A stretch of 64,000 nt of DNA from Trissonchulus latispiculum. Taxonomy: Eukaryota > Nematoda > Enoplea > Enoplida > Ironidae. Below, one piece after another: positions 44,472 through 54,959 of this stretch (positions within the stretch are counted from its first letter, which is position 1; every line of letters starts with the position of its first letter). The notes under the pieces are model-generated. The model was not told the origin of the DNA, searched no databases, and was given only the letters and a program-made list of their open reading frames with translations. The stretch spans positions 47,734 through 111,733 of the forward strand of contig JASAND010012636.1 in the NCBI GenBank assembly GCA_030248195.1, read 5' to 3'. The position numbers and the translations under genes are program-made.

Positions 44472-47277
44472 GGTCAGCGAGTTTAAGTATGTTGTCAAGT
44501 TTTGTTCTGGTTTAAATAAGTTTAAAGTAGTTTTATGTAATGCTAATGGCATTGTTTCCAAAAAATCTCAGCTACAGTTTTATCTTGAAAACGAAAAACC
44601 CGATATTTTTGCTCTTACTGAAACTAAGTTGAGTCCTGAGGTATCTGATCTTGAATTCTGTAACAATCAAAACTATGTAGTATACCGTCGTGATAGAACG
44701 AGACATGGCGGTGGTGTATGTTTCTTGGTGAAAAATTGTATAACTGTGCAATTTAGCGAGTGTAATAGACTAATCAAATCTGAAAGCATCTTTCTACAGC
44801 TTAATTTTCGCAGAAGGTGTTTTAATTTATGTTTGAGTTACAGACCTCCGAATAATAATCAAGCCCTTTCTGATATTTTGGATGATGTTGAGCTTTTGAA
44901 TTTAGATCGACCGACAATTTTAATCGGTGATTTTAATTTACCTACAGTTGATTGGAAAATTCTAAATTCTACAATAGCTACCCACAGGGATTTCGCTGTG
45001 AATATGTATTCTCTTGGTTTTACGCAATTTGTACAAAATCCTACACGATTCAGTCCTCCAAATATACTCGATTTAGTTTTTACAACGGGCATAAATTTTA
45101 TTTCAACACCGATGATTAATAAACCGTTGGGAAATTCCGACCACGCTGTTGTCGATTTTTACGTTTATGTTGATAACTTTATAGAAAAACCTAACGAATT
45201 TAGAAATTTTCACCGTATGGAGACTGAATTGATTAGTCGATCTTTATTGAATATATCATGGCTTGAGTTCCTATGGTTAGACCAATCTGTTTCGAATTTC
45301 TTTGATAATTTTTGTGGTTTATTAAATTCTTTAATTGAATTGCATGTTCCTACGGAAACTAGATCATCTGCTTCTTGGCCCGACTACATCAAGAGAATGG
45401 ATGATCTTTGTTCCGCGGCTTTTAAATCTTTCACACGTGACTTGGATTTCCAGTCTCGATTTCAGTATATTCGTTATAGAAACATTCTCACTTCACTTCA
45501 AATGGAGTATTTAAAAAGAAAGGAAGAAAATTTACTTGTATTTACTGGAACTAAAAAATTTTTTAACTATGTAAATCGTCGCTTGAAATCCAGTCATTCA
45601 CTGCCGGTGCTTAAGAATGCAAATGGACTGTATGCTTACACACCTAAAGATAAAGCCGATCTTTTAAATTCCTTTTTTGCTAGCATTTACTCTGTTGATG
45701 ACGGTAGTCGTCCGTTTAGGAATCAAATTTTTCCGGTTCAAGAATTATGGTTTCCAAATTTTTCTCCTGTTAAAATATTCGAAATCTTAAATAATTTTCC
45801 TAGTAATTTTGTTTCCGGACCAGACGGTTTTCCTGCAGTATTCCTGAAAAAATTAGCCTTTGAGTTGTCTGAGCCACTTTCAATTCTTTATGATTTCTCC
45901 TTCCATTGTTGTTGGATTCCTGAGCTCTGGCGAAGTGCCAACGTTACTCCAATTTTCAAAAAGGGGGATGCAAATCTCGTCGAAAATTATCGTGACGTTA
46001 GTATAGTTTGCAATACTATAAAACCAATGGAGATAATTATCAATGAAATTTTAATTGAGTATGGTCATCAGAAAGGTATTTTTTCACCATTGCAACATGG
46101 GTTTTTAAAGAAACATTCGACGCTGACAAGTTTAATAACTTCGGTCTTTAGATGGAGTTCTGCTATTGATAAAGGGGATTATGTTGATGTGCTTTTCCTA
46201 GATGTTAAAAAGGCTTTTAATTCTGTTAGTCATAATAAACTTTTGCTTAAGTTACAGAGTTTAGGTATTGGTGGAACTTTACTAAAATGGCTAAAAGCCT
46301 TTTTAACTGGAAGACGCCAGAGAGTAAGAGTACAGTCTGAGTTTTCTTCTTACACTGTCTTAACAAGCGGTGTTCCACAGGGTTCTGTGTTAGGTCCTAC
46401 TTTATTTCTATACTACATAAATGATCTACCAGAAGTAGTGCAGTTCTCAAATATTTCTCTCTATGCTGATGATGTAAAACTATATTTGGCCGTTCGAAAA
46501 GGTGAAATTTCTGATAACTTACAATTGGATTTGGATAGAGTGAACCAGTGGCTCCGTATTTGGCAGTTGGATATTGCGGTTCATAAGTGTATGGTTTTAC
46601 ATATTGGGGTTAATAATCCTATTGCCAAATACGTCATAAATGGTTCTGATGTAGAATCGGTTAGATCTGCAGTTGATTTGGGGGTTATTATTCGGTATGA
46701 TTTAAAATTTTCCGATCACTGTAGTAAAATTGCCAAGAAAGCCTTTCATATTTCTAATTTGATACATAATTGTTTTATTTCTACTGATCCGTTCTTCAAA
46801 TTTAAGTTATTCAGTATTTACGTACGCCCAATCTTAGAAACGGCTTGCGAGGTATGGAGCCCAAACCTTGTTAAAGATATTTCGTTGTTAGAAAGCGTTC
46901 AGAGGCGTTTTACAGAAAGAATTCTTCCAAATTTAAATTTTGATTATGACCATAGATGTCGATATCTCAGGACTCTAACTTTAGAAAAACGTAGACGTTA
47001 TAAAGATTTAGTTCTAATGTACAAGATTGTACGTGGACTTATTGCCATTGACTTCAACGAACTTTTCACGTATCAAGCTAATATATCTATGCGAAATACT
47101 AGAGGTCATCCTTTTAAAATTCGAGTTACGAAAAATAACCTGACCTCAGTCAAAAATTTGTTTCATAATAGAGTTATCAATGAATGGAATTCCTTACCTA
47201 ATGGTATAGTCAACTCAGCTTCGCTTCCCTCTTTCAAGAGGGCACTGCGAGAGACATTGTTTTCTGTAGATGTTTAG
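44413..47277 (+). CDS. LINE ORF2: endonuclease-reverse transcriptase, 954 aa
   Basis: An APE-like endonuclease occupies about residues 35-250 (ALTETKLS, GDFNLPTVDW, GNSDHAVVDF, the last with the catalytic SDH). The RT domain has VSGPDGFPAVFLKK, LFLDVKKAFNSVSH (first Asp), SGVPQGSVLGPTLF and YADDVKLY at about 683-690. The C-terminal domain contains VRPILETACEVWSP and RRFTERI. No stop or frameshift is present. The normally conserved NYRP segment reads NYRDVSIVCNTIKPME, so activity is not assured. The start overlaps ORF1, suggesting reinitiation or frameshifting. Confidence 0.9.
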   Translation: MGSMVQWGRTSNPVLTPLYKVSEFKYVVKFCSGLNKFKVVLCNANGIVSKKSQLQFYLENEKPDIFALTETKLSPEVSDLEFCNNQNYVVYRRDRTRHGGGVCFLVKNCITVQFSECNRLIKSESIFLQLNFRRRCFNLCLSYRPPNNNQALSDILDDVELLNLDRPTILIGDFNLPTVDWKILNSTIATHRDFAVNMYSLGFTQFVQNPTRFSPPNILDLVFTTGINFISTPMINKPLGNSDHAVVDFYVYVDNFIEKPNEFRNFHRMETELISRSLLNISWLEFLWLDQSVSNFFDNFCGLLNSLIELHVPTETRSSASWPDYIKRMDDLCSAAFKSFTRDLDFQSRFQYIRYRNILTSLQMEYLKRKEENLLVFTGTKKFFNYVNRRLKSSHSLPVLKNANGLYAYTPKDKADLLNSFFASIYSVDDGSRPFRNQIFPVQELWFPNFSPVKIFEILNNFPSNFVSGPDGFPAVFLKKLAFELSEPLSILYDFSFHCCWIPELWRSANVTPIFKKGDANLVENYRDVSIVCNTIKPMEIIINEILIEYGHQKGIFSPLQHGFLKKHSTLTSLITSVFRWSSAIDKGDYVDVLFLDVKKAFNSVSHNKLLLKLQSLGIGGTLLKWLKAFLTGRRQRVRVQSEFSSYTVLTSGVPQGSVLGPTLFLYYINDLPEVVQFSNISLYADDVKLYLAVRKGEISDNLQLDLDRVNQWLRIWQLDIAVHKCMVLHIGVNNPIAKYVINGSDVESVRSAVDLGVIIRYDLKFSDHCSKIAKKAFHISNLIHNCFISTDPFFKFKLFSIYVRPILETACEVWSPNLVKDISLLESVQRRFTERILPNLNFDYDHRCRYLRTLTLEKRRRYKDLVLMYKIVRGLIAIDFNELFTYQANISMRNTRGHPFKIRVTKNNLTSVKNLFHNRVINEWNSLPNGIVNSASLPSFKRALRETLFSVDV

Positions 47278-47352
47278 TGCAGAAATGTTGCACTCGTCTG
47301 TAACCTTGTTATTGTTTGTTTAATCAATAATAATAATAATAATAATAATAAA

Positions 47353-48550
47353 TACATATATATTAATTTATAAATATAAATAAATAACGTACAGAAGTTT
47401 TTAGCAAAAAATTAGCATTTTTAAGGTAGAAACGTAAAAACTCATTGTGTTTAAGCTCAAAATGAACTTAAGTCCATAAATTAGCTAAAAATTGAAAAAA
47501 TTTTTGAAAATTTGACTTCAAAAACCATATTTTTCGACACTTTTGGGCGACCCCCCCAAAAGTGGGCCCCCCCCCCCACTTAACAATTGCCAGACAAACA
47601 TAACAATTAATTGCATTAGCTGGCGTAAATTTGACGTAAGCACATTGTGCATGTTGCACAACTCAATTCGCAAAAATAAATCTATAGTGTATTATTTTGT
47701 GCCCTTAAATAGCCGTCTTTACTGGCCCTTCTATGAGAGGGACCTCTTTTTAGGAATTCCCTTACTCACATTAGGATGCTTCGAAATTACCCAATTTTTC
47801 TGACACCCGCATTTATTATGTACGTTTTGGAATAAAATCGCTTAGTTTCGTCATTTAAACTCTATTTTTTGAGTATAGTTTATCTAGTTACAGCAATTAT
47901 TTTGAGAATTTGGCCTTCTCAGCGATTTGTTTTCAGGGCAAACGTTGGTACCAAAAGGGGCACCCACTTTTTTGGGGGGCGATGTTGGGGAAACAGGTTA
48001 TTTTTTTACCCAAATTGACCTTCCTCCCGAAAATGCATTCCCCCCAAAATCGCCCCCCCCCCGGATTTTTGCTCCCCTCGGGATTTTTTGGGGGCCCAAA
48101 TTTTGCGGGCCCAAATGTTTGCCAAAATAGGCTAATTTTCAAAAATTTTCCGGCTTTGCCGGAGAGATTTTTTCGTAAAAATGACTATTTTTAACTTAAA
48201 TCCAGGCATTTTTGAGAACTTTTTGCCTTTCTAAATTTGCCTTTGCCTGTAAAATACGCCAACAAATACCAATTTTTAGCTCAGTTTTGGACCCCCCCCC
48301 CCGAAAAAACCCTATAAAATACCCTGTTGAAGACTGTATGTGGGGACCCCCACTAGAATAAGCCCAGGAGCAGCATACATTCAAAACAGAAAAAGTTTAA
48401 TACTGGACTTTAAGCCTTCTTAGATTCCCCCAATTCTGGCTTGCCTCCCCAATGTTTTTTTATCTAAAGTATAGGTCAAGCCCAATATTTCAAGAAAATA
48501 TTAAATATGTTAAGTGCTCAGACATAATGGGAAACATATTCCGTATATAC
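47353..48550. repeat. Repeat-filled spacer with G/C-homopolymer-ended elements
   Basis: No exon is visible. 47,550-47,580 has C runs of 7-11. 47,935-48,310 is an element with poly(C) tracts and the hairpin CCGGCTTTGCCGG (about 48,150), inverted relative to 38,050-38,290. A GGGCTTATTCTAG-type end (reverse complement) occurs near 48,355. Confidence 0.5.
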
Positions 48551-49748
48551 CTCGCGACAGCGGTTTTCTGGGCGTAGGCGACAGGAAATCCGCTTTCCAT
48601 CCGTTCAAATCGTCCGGGCTAGAGGATTTAATCGGGGTAATATCCCGAAGGGAGATGGGCCGCTCCCCGCTCCCAGTACCGGGGGAGCAATCCTGCCAAG
48701 ACGGCCTCTGACCAAATCGATGATCCCCAATCAGGGTAGAACTGGCCAGAGACGGTGATAATTGCTGTTGCTCTTGTTCGAGCTGATGTTCACTCTTTGC
48801 AGCAGGTTCAGCAGCCTATAACATTAAAATAACTGAAAAAAGAACAAAAACAAACAGTAAAATGAAAAATAAGCTAAGCTTTACTACGGCTTTAAAGAAT
48901 GTCCGGCTATTTTCTGTCTAGACACAGAAACTGTCAAACAGAAAATACATTGTCTATTCTGGCAATTTTTTGATGGACTCTAAGCTTAAAAAATTTGAAA
49001 AAATGGTTTCAGAAGGTCTCTCTGCACAAAATCTTTTGAACGCTGCCGTTAATGTTACCTGCAAAAGCACACCACACGAAGACTAAGCAAATATAGAGGG
49101 GGACACTCCACTTAAATTGTTTTCCTAAAACATTCAAGTAATTAAGGTTCCCTAAAGCACCCCTAAATTTCACCATGAGTGTCAGTCATCCAACGATCAC
49201 CCTTTTTACCTTTTCTGGGGTGTGACCTCCGTCAAGCCGGGGTCGTTTAGTGGTCATTTTGGCCGGGCTGGGACACCGGCCAAAGCCATGGGAACAGCCG
49301 GCAACAGAAGAGTCTTTCTGAGTAGACGAGTCAAATTTTTTCGATCTTCCAACATCAGTGTTATGGTCACTGGCAGTTGGAAATCTGCAACAACGGAAAT
49401 AAATTATAACATCAAAAAACCATTACCTAAGACTTTACTGCATCTAAACTTGCTACTACATCAATTTTACTGCAAAAACAAAAAATTTCTCCAACTTCTG
49501 GTTGGCTCCGCCCCCTGGACCCCCCGCTGACAAAATTTTACCGCCCCCCCCCGGCACCAAATCCTGGATCCGCCAGTGGGATATATACAACAAAATTTTT
49601 TACATTTATAATTCTAGAAAAACGAATACTCCCATCTTGGCTACGAGCCCCCCCCCCCCCCAAGTAAAATTCCTAGACTAAGCCCAGGTGATGGGGATCC
49701 CAACTTACTTCGAAGAGCCAGCAGATGAAAGCCTGTCCAACTCCGCTT
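48551..49748 (-). CDS. Unidentified gene, three internal exons (hypothetical nuclear protein?)
   Basis: Exons 49748..49709 (40 bp), 49384..49210 (175 bp) and 48815..48551 (265 bp) have TAG/CAG acceptors and GTAAGT, GTAAAA and GTATAT donors. They join in one open frame: AELDRLSSAGSSKFPTASDH ... KMTTKRPRLDGGHTPEK, then AAEPAAKSEHQLEQEQQQLS ... PISLRDITPIKSSS ... FLSPTPRKPLSR. The product is Ser/Pro/Gln-rich with many SP/TP sites and a KRPRLD basic patch that could be a nuclear localisation signal. It matches no family I recognise. It is on the AP3D1 strand but cannot splice directly to the first AP3D1 exon found (phase 1 versus 0). It could be an upstream gene or one nested in a long intron. 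Confidence 0.6.
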
Positions 49749-49837
49749 CTAAAACAAAGACTCTAGTTCAAAATGCAATAGAAACCAAAAAATTCAAGAG
49801 CAATGAAAAACTATTAAAAAGGTTTAAATCAAGAAAA

Positions 49838-50173
49838 ATTACGTAAACACGGGCTAGCAGGCGGATCCGCGAAGGACATAATGGACATAACGCAAAGGAC
49901 TTACACGGCTTTAATGCCACTGGCTAGACTTCTGAACGTTGGATACAGACGTTGGGTACAGTACAAAAGACAGGGGAAGGAATCCGAAAGTGTATACTCA
50001 TTTCCTATCCACCCTGCCCCGCATCGTCGTTGTCCTTGGCGACAATCGGATTGCATATCCATATGGGTAGCCTCTACCTCCATTAAGCCCAGCAAACGTC
50101 TTTGCAAGGCAAGCCACAAAGGGGGAACCAGAAATAGGGAAAAAGAAGAGGTTCACCCGCTCGGTAGCCTAAG
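49838..50173. repeat. Repeat fragment related to 29,931-30,253
   Basis: 49,844-49,885 repeats an arm of the nested inverted repeat in the AP3D1 intron (GCAGGCGGATCCGCGAAGGA). The ORFs on both strands at 49,881-50,177 have no recognisable product. Confidence 0.4.
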
Positions 50174-50177
50174 TTAA

Positions 50178-50809
50178 GGTGGTGGTATCCTTTTGTGCTG
50201 TGCTTTTGTGGTGATTTTTTAAAACGCTATAACTTTCGCAATGTAGGGAGTTGGAAAGAGCTTTATACGTCGTTTTAAAACTTATAATCAGGACACATTA
50301 ATACATACAGGACTTATACAATTTACGTGAGCTTACGAAACTTACAAAATCAGCAAAAAATTAGCAAAAATTTTCCGACATAACTGCTAAATATAGACCA
50401 AACATTTTCGAACATCGATTTTTTCAAAAATGCGGAACCAGACAAAATTAATACAGAGGACATATGGGCCGAGGGACGAACTTGGATTTCGCTCAGTGTA
50501 ACTTCACGGCTGAAAAAATTCGCAAAATACAAGGAGACACTAAATTTTGAATTTTTGCATTAAATTTTCTCGACACTGGGAAAGTTTTAGCCAAAACCAA
50601 GAAAAACGTCCCTCCGCAATGGTACGAGTTTCCATTCTGGCGAAAATCTCCGGAATCTATCGAGTAGGTTTTGAGAAATCGATGTTTAAAACAAAATAAC
50701 CGCAGTTTTGTCAAAATGGTTTTCCCGCCAAATCTCTAGCTGAGAGCGATAAAGTCCTTCTAGTAGGGATTCATAAAATGTGTATTTTGATGCTCTATCG
50801 ATCGAGTAT
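50178..50809 (+). mobile_element. Truncated copy of TTAA-type element B
   Basis: Preceded by TTAA at 50,174-50,177. It begins GGTGGTGGTATCCTTTTGTG and parallels element B (15,784 on) to about GATCGAGTATAAA, with moderate divergence. The right half is missing; a foldback element begins at the breakpoint. Confidence 0.7.
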
Positions 50810-51970
50810 AAACAAGTGGGAAAAATGCCCTAGACGGGCATGCAATGGCTAGAATAGGGAAAGGAGGAAGGGCGGAAAAATGCCAATAGATTTTACAGTC
50901 GGTGCTGAAAATGATAGAAACTAGGTTCAGCGCCGAATAGGGAATGCAGTCGGCGCTGAAAATGATAAAAACTAGGGTTCAGCGCCGAATAGGGAATGCA
51001 GTCGGCGCTGAAAATGATAGAAACTAGGGTTCAGCGCCGAATAGGGACGGCTGTCGGGTCATGTTGCTGCGTGGAACAGGCACTTTCTCCGTCCATCCTA
51101 TTCGCGTGAACTGCTCAGCAAGAGTCGCTTAGGTAAAGGTGAAATTACCATACATTTGTACAGCGTAAACAACTCAGCCCTTGGAAATGGACACTAAAAC
51201 TTCAAAGTATGGATCTTTTGCTCAAACTATAAAATTCATAGCCCCTTTTTAGCTTAGACATGGGGCGTCCAATCATTCGGCTACGAATAGAAAGACGTTG
51301 ATAGAACTACTTTTGATATAACTCCTTTCTATACTTACTACAACGGCTTTATTTATTCCTTATGTATTATTATTTATTTACTAAAACAGAATTATCGTGA
51401 AAAACAGAAACAGTAATAATAAATTATTAGGAACTATTAAAACTGTCATTCGTAACCGACCACCACGCTACGGTTGTAGCTATTATTAGTAAAGGTATAT
51501 ACATCTCAATTTTTTTCTCCACATACATGCACAGCTCGAGGTAGCAGAAAAAATAGAACACATTTTTGATCAGGAAATTAGCCAATAGGAGCTCGCCCAC
51601 GTACCATTTATCATCACAGAATCCATATACATTCATCTGAACTGATTCACAGTGCTCTAAGTTTCGTAGTTCACGCGAATAGGATGGACGGAGAAAGTGC
51701 CTGTTCCACGCAGCAACATGACCCGACAGCCGTCCCTATTCGGCGCTGAACCCTAGTTTCTATCATTTTCAGCGCCGACTGCATTCCCTATTCGGCGCTG
51801 AACCCTAGTTTTTATCATTTTCAGCGCCGACTGCATTCCCTATTCGGCGCTGAACCTAGTTTCTATCATTTTCAGCACCGACTGTAAAATCTATTGGCAT
51901 TTTTCCGCCCTTCCTCCTTTCCCTATTCTAGCCATTGCATGCCCGTCTAGGGCATTTTTCCCACTTGTTT
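50810..51970. mobile_element. Foldback element with subterminal tandem repeats, 1.16 kb
   Basis: Arms of about 310 bp: AAACAAGTGGGAAAAATGCC at the left and its reverse complement at the right. Each arm carries CCCTAGACGGGCATG and three tandem units of about 61 bp (GGCGCTGAAAATGATA ... GTTCAGCGCCGAATAGGG) at 50,895-51,050 and 51,725-51,885. The central ~540 bp is AT-rich and not recognisably coding. A single related arm lies at 40,524. Confidence 0.85.
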
Positions 51971-52140
51971 CTAGCATTTTTCCGCTGTAGCGCAACTTAT
52001 AGCCTCGCTCAAACTCTCTGTTTTCCATCATTTTTCCGCTGTAGCGCAACTTATAGCCAGGCTCAATCTCTTCACTCGAACTAAGGTAAACCACACGACA
52101 AGGAAGCCGGAGTCGGTTCCCTGGCAATCAAAAAAGCTAC
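51971..52140. repeat. Two tandem units of about 57 bp
   Basis: CATTTTTCCGCTGTAGCGCAACTTATAGCC occurs at 51,977 and again at 52,032, next to the foldback right end. Confidence 0.7.
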
Positions 52141-52642
52141 TAAACCCCTGGTCAGGGCGCCACAGGCCGCTGGCTTCACTGTGGAGGGGCCGTCGCGCTG
52201 CGTGGGGGTATGGAAAATTTGAAAAAACGCAATTGTTTCTACATCAGAAAACGTTTACAGAAGGGTTATCGGAAAAGAGGATGTCAGGGGGCCGAACTCC
52301 CACCGGGGAGGGGGGGGTCGTCGCGGTGCGTGGGGTACGGAAAATTTGAAAAAACGCAATTGTTTCTTCATCAGAAAACGTTTACAGACGGGTTATCGGA
52401 AAAGAGGATGACGGGGGGCCGCACTCCCACCGGGGATGGGGGGGTCGTCGCGCTGCGTGGGGTACGGATAATTTGAAAAAACCCAATTGTTTCTACATCA
52501 GAAAACGTTTACAGACGGGTTATCGGAAAAGAGGATGACGGGGGGCCGAACTCCCACCGGGGAGGGGGGGGTCGTCGCGGTGCGTGGGGTACGGAAAATT
52601 TGAAAAACGCAATTGTTTCTGCATCAGAAAACGTTTACAGAA

Positions 52643-54101
52643 CACGGTTTTTTTTGTGTCCAGGAGCGTGTCCAGACACAAATTTTCTTAGCTGGACACA
52701 AAAATTTTTAGCTGGACACAAGGTAGACACAGCTAAATTTTTCATAGAGAAGTGTCTAGAAAAAATTCCTGAGCATCCCAAATCTTTAAAAAAGCTCTAA
52801 CTTTTCTGGGGGGCTGTCGCCCCCCAGACACCCCCGCTCTTATCCTTACATTTTTTCTCCTTTAGGCTTTGGCCACCTATCTTAACTTGGTTAATCGTTC
52901 CGCAACTATGTACCTACCTCCTATGCTTAACATTTCTATTTTTACTTATTTCATTTAACTTAATTTAATAATTTCTTAGAAAATCCACCTCTAGGGCGAA
53001 GTTTCTTTAGCAAATCCATGAAGTTAGTTCGATTTGGCAGTTGAAATTTCAAGGTAACTTTAGCCATTATTTGTGCAAAAATTAGCCAATATTAACTTCT
53101 TAGAAGGCTAGTTTTCAAAAAATTCTTCGGCTTCTGGGGGGCTCCGCCGAAAAAAACTGCGAAATTCCGCACTTTTTTTGAAAATTCCGCAACTTTTTTC
53201 GGAATTCTGCGTAAAGTTCCGCAAAAATTTTTGACCTTGAGTAGAAATTTTCAGTTACCTCTAATAATAAATACAAGTGTTTCAGGTACTTTTTGCAGAA
53301 AATTCCAAAAAATTTTGGCGCCTTCGGCGCGAATTTCAATATTCATACCTTTTCGTCCTATCCGAGATAGAATAATTAGTGAAGGCTTATGCAATGAAAT
53401 TCTTTTAGCATATACGTATATAAACTAATTTCCTTTCAAAGTTTTGAGTGTTTCCATCAAGGATTTTCATCAGTTTTACGAAATTTTCTCAGCTTCTGGG
53501 GGGCGGAGCCCCCCAGACCCCCCCGCATCTCTACGTTTAAATCTTATATTCTTGTCAAAAACACCACGTACACGTGCTTCGACTTTTGAAATATAGTTGT
53601 AATTTGTTTAATACGTACTATATGTTCGTTAAATGTTAAAAATACGTTTAAATACAACCTAGTTAATAAAATTCATGTTATATTTGAAAAACTAAAAAAT
53701 ATGAATTTCGCAATTTTTTGCGAAATTCCGCAAAACATTTTGGAGGTCTGCGTAAAAGTTCGCAAAAAGTTTCGACGAAAAAACACCCCCAGACTTTGTT
53801 CCTGTGGGTTGTGACGTCAACAAGAAAAGTGTGGCATCAGTGACCCTTGCAAATTGCTAGACAATTGCAAACAATAGACAACTATATATAATTTATTCGC
53901 ATAATAACAAATTTTATTCCTACACTAAAATAGCGCGTTAAATACCACTTATATAATATATTATATATTATATAATTATATAAAATATTATATTAGCGCT
54001 GCGCGAAATTTTGTTTCTGGACACAACTTTTCTTAGCTGGACACAAATAAAATTAGCTGGACACAAGTTTGACACAGTCCCGATTTTCAAAAAAACCCTG
54101 G
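52643..54101. mobile_element. hAT-like element within the satellite, 1,459 bp
   Basis: Termini CACGGTTTTTTTTGTG and CAAAAAAACCCTGG resemble the element at 24,302. They are flanked by an 8-bp duplication TTACAGAA at 52,635-52,642 and 54,102-54,109. Both ends carry tandem TTAGCTGGACACAAA units. The interior has several CTTCTGGGGGGCGGAGCCCC-type hairpins (52,805, 53,135, 53,495). Removing it rejoins two satellite S1 units. There is no transposase ORF. Confidence 0.8.
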
Positions 54102-54529
54102 TTACAGAAGGGTTATCAGAAATGAGGATGACGGGGGGCCGAACTCCCATCGGGGAAGGGGGGTCGTCGCGGTGCGTGGGGTACGGAAAATTGGAAAAAA
54201 CGCAATTGTTTCTACATCAGAAAACGATTTGAGAAGGGTTATCGGAAAAGAGGATAACGGGGGGCCAAACTCTCACCGGGGAAGGGGGGTCATCGCGCTG
54301 CGTGGGGTACGGAATATTTGACCACCAATTTGACCATTCACCCCTGACAAGGGCGTCACAGCTCGCTAGGGACACTTTAGATGGGTTCTCCAATGACAAA
54401 AAATGTTCGCCTCACCATGGGCTTTCATTTGATACCAAACTTGTAATTTTTTTAAAAAATCGATTTTTGAGCAGTCCGGACCCTGGTCAGGGCGCCACAG
54501 ACCGCTGGCTCCACTTTGGAGGGTTTTCC

Positions 54530-54959
54530 ACTGGCTTATCCCTTGGCAATTTTTTATGGGGGGGGGCTTCATGGGGGGCCCCCCCATCGATGGGGGGGGG
54601 GCCCCCCACGATGGGGGGGGGCGCACCCAAAATGGGGGGGGGCATATTTTAGAAATTTTTTTCGAATTTTTGTGGGTTTTTTTGCGTACTAACTGCTAAA
54701 AATCGCTAAAAAATGACTAATTTTAGGTGTTTTTTAAGCTAAAATAGCGAAAATTTAGTCAAAAATCCGGCGAAGCCGGAAAATTTTTTGAAAATTTAGG
54801 GTAAAAATGGTAAAATTTGGCAATTTTTGGGGTTATGGGGGGGAGGTCGGGATTTATGGGGGGGGGGGCTTTTCATGGGGGGGGCTCCTCGAATGGGGGG
54901 GGGGAGGTCGCCGAATGGGGGGCGCCCCCCCACCCCCCCCCCACTAGGGATAAGCCAGT
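54530..54959. mobile_element. G/C-homopolymer-ended MITE with defined termini, 430 bp
   Basis: Terminal inverted repeats ACTGGCTTATCCCT (54,530-54,543) and AGGGATAAGCCAGT (54,946-54,959), with possible TTCC target duplication. Inside are G/C runs of 7-10 on both sides and an AT core with CCGGCGAAGCCGG (about 54,769). It is inserted in a satellite S2 unit, and its limits define the family seen at 22,325 and 26,641. Confidence 0.75.

Larger units (their letters stand above)
42721..47352 (+). mobile_element. CR1/Jockey-like LINE, apparently full length, 4.6 kb
   Basis: A 5' UTR of about 780 bp (42,721-43,496), PHD-finger ORF1, overlapping ORF2 with APE-type endonuclease and reverse transcriptase, a short 3' UTR and an (AAT)n tail at 47,325-47,351. 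The 5' UTR contains a 40-bp direct duplication (GTTGTTTATTATTTCTGTGC at 43,390 and 43,447) just before ORF1. Both ORFs are uninterrupted, so the copy could be young. The exact 5' boundary is uncertain because of the adjacent satellite. Confidence 0.85.

Noticed and set aside
48514..48711. Plus-strand ORF over the gene 2 exon
   Set aside because: Antisense shadow; splice signals and continuous frame support the minus strand.
49881..50177. ORFs on both strands as candidate AP3D1 5' exon
   Set aside because: The peptides do not match the AP-3 delta N-terminus, and the DNA overlaps a dispersed repeat.
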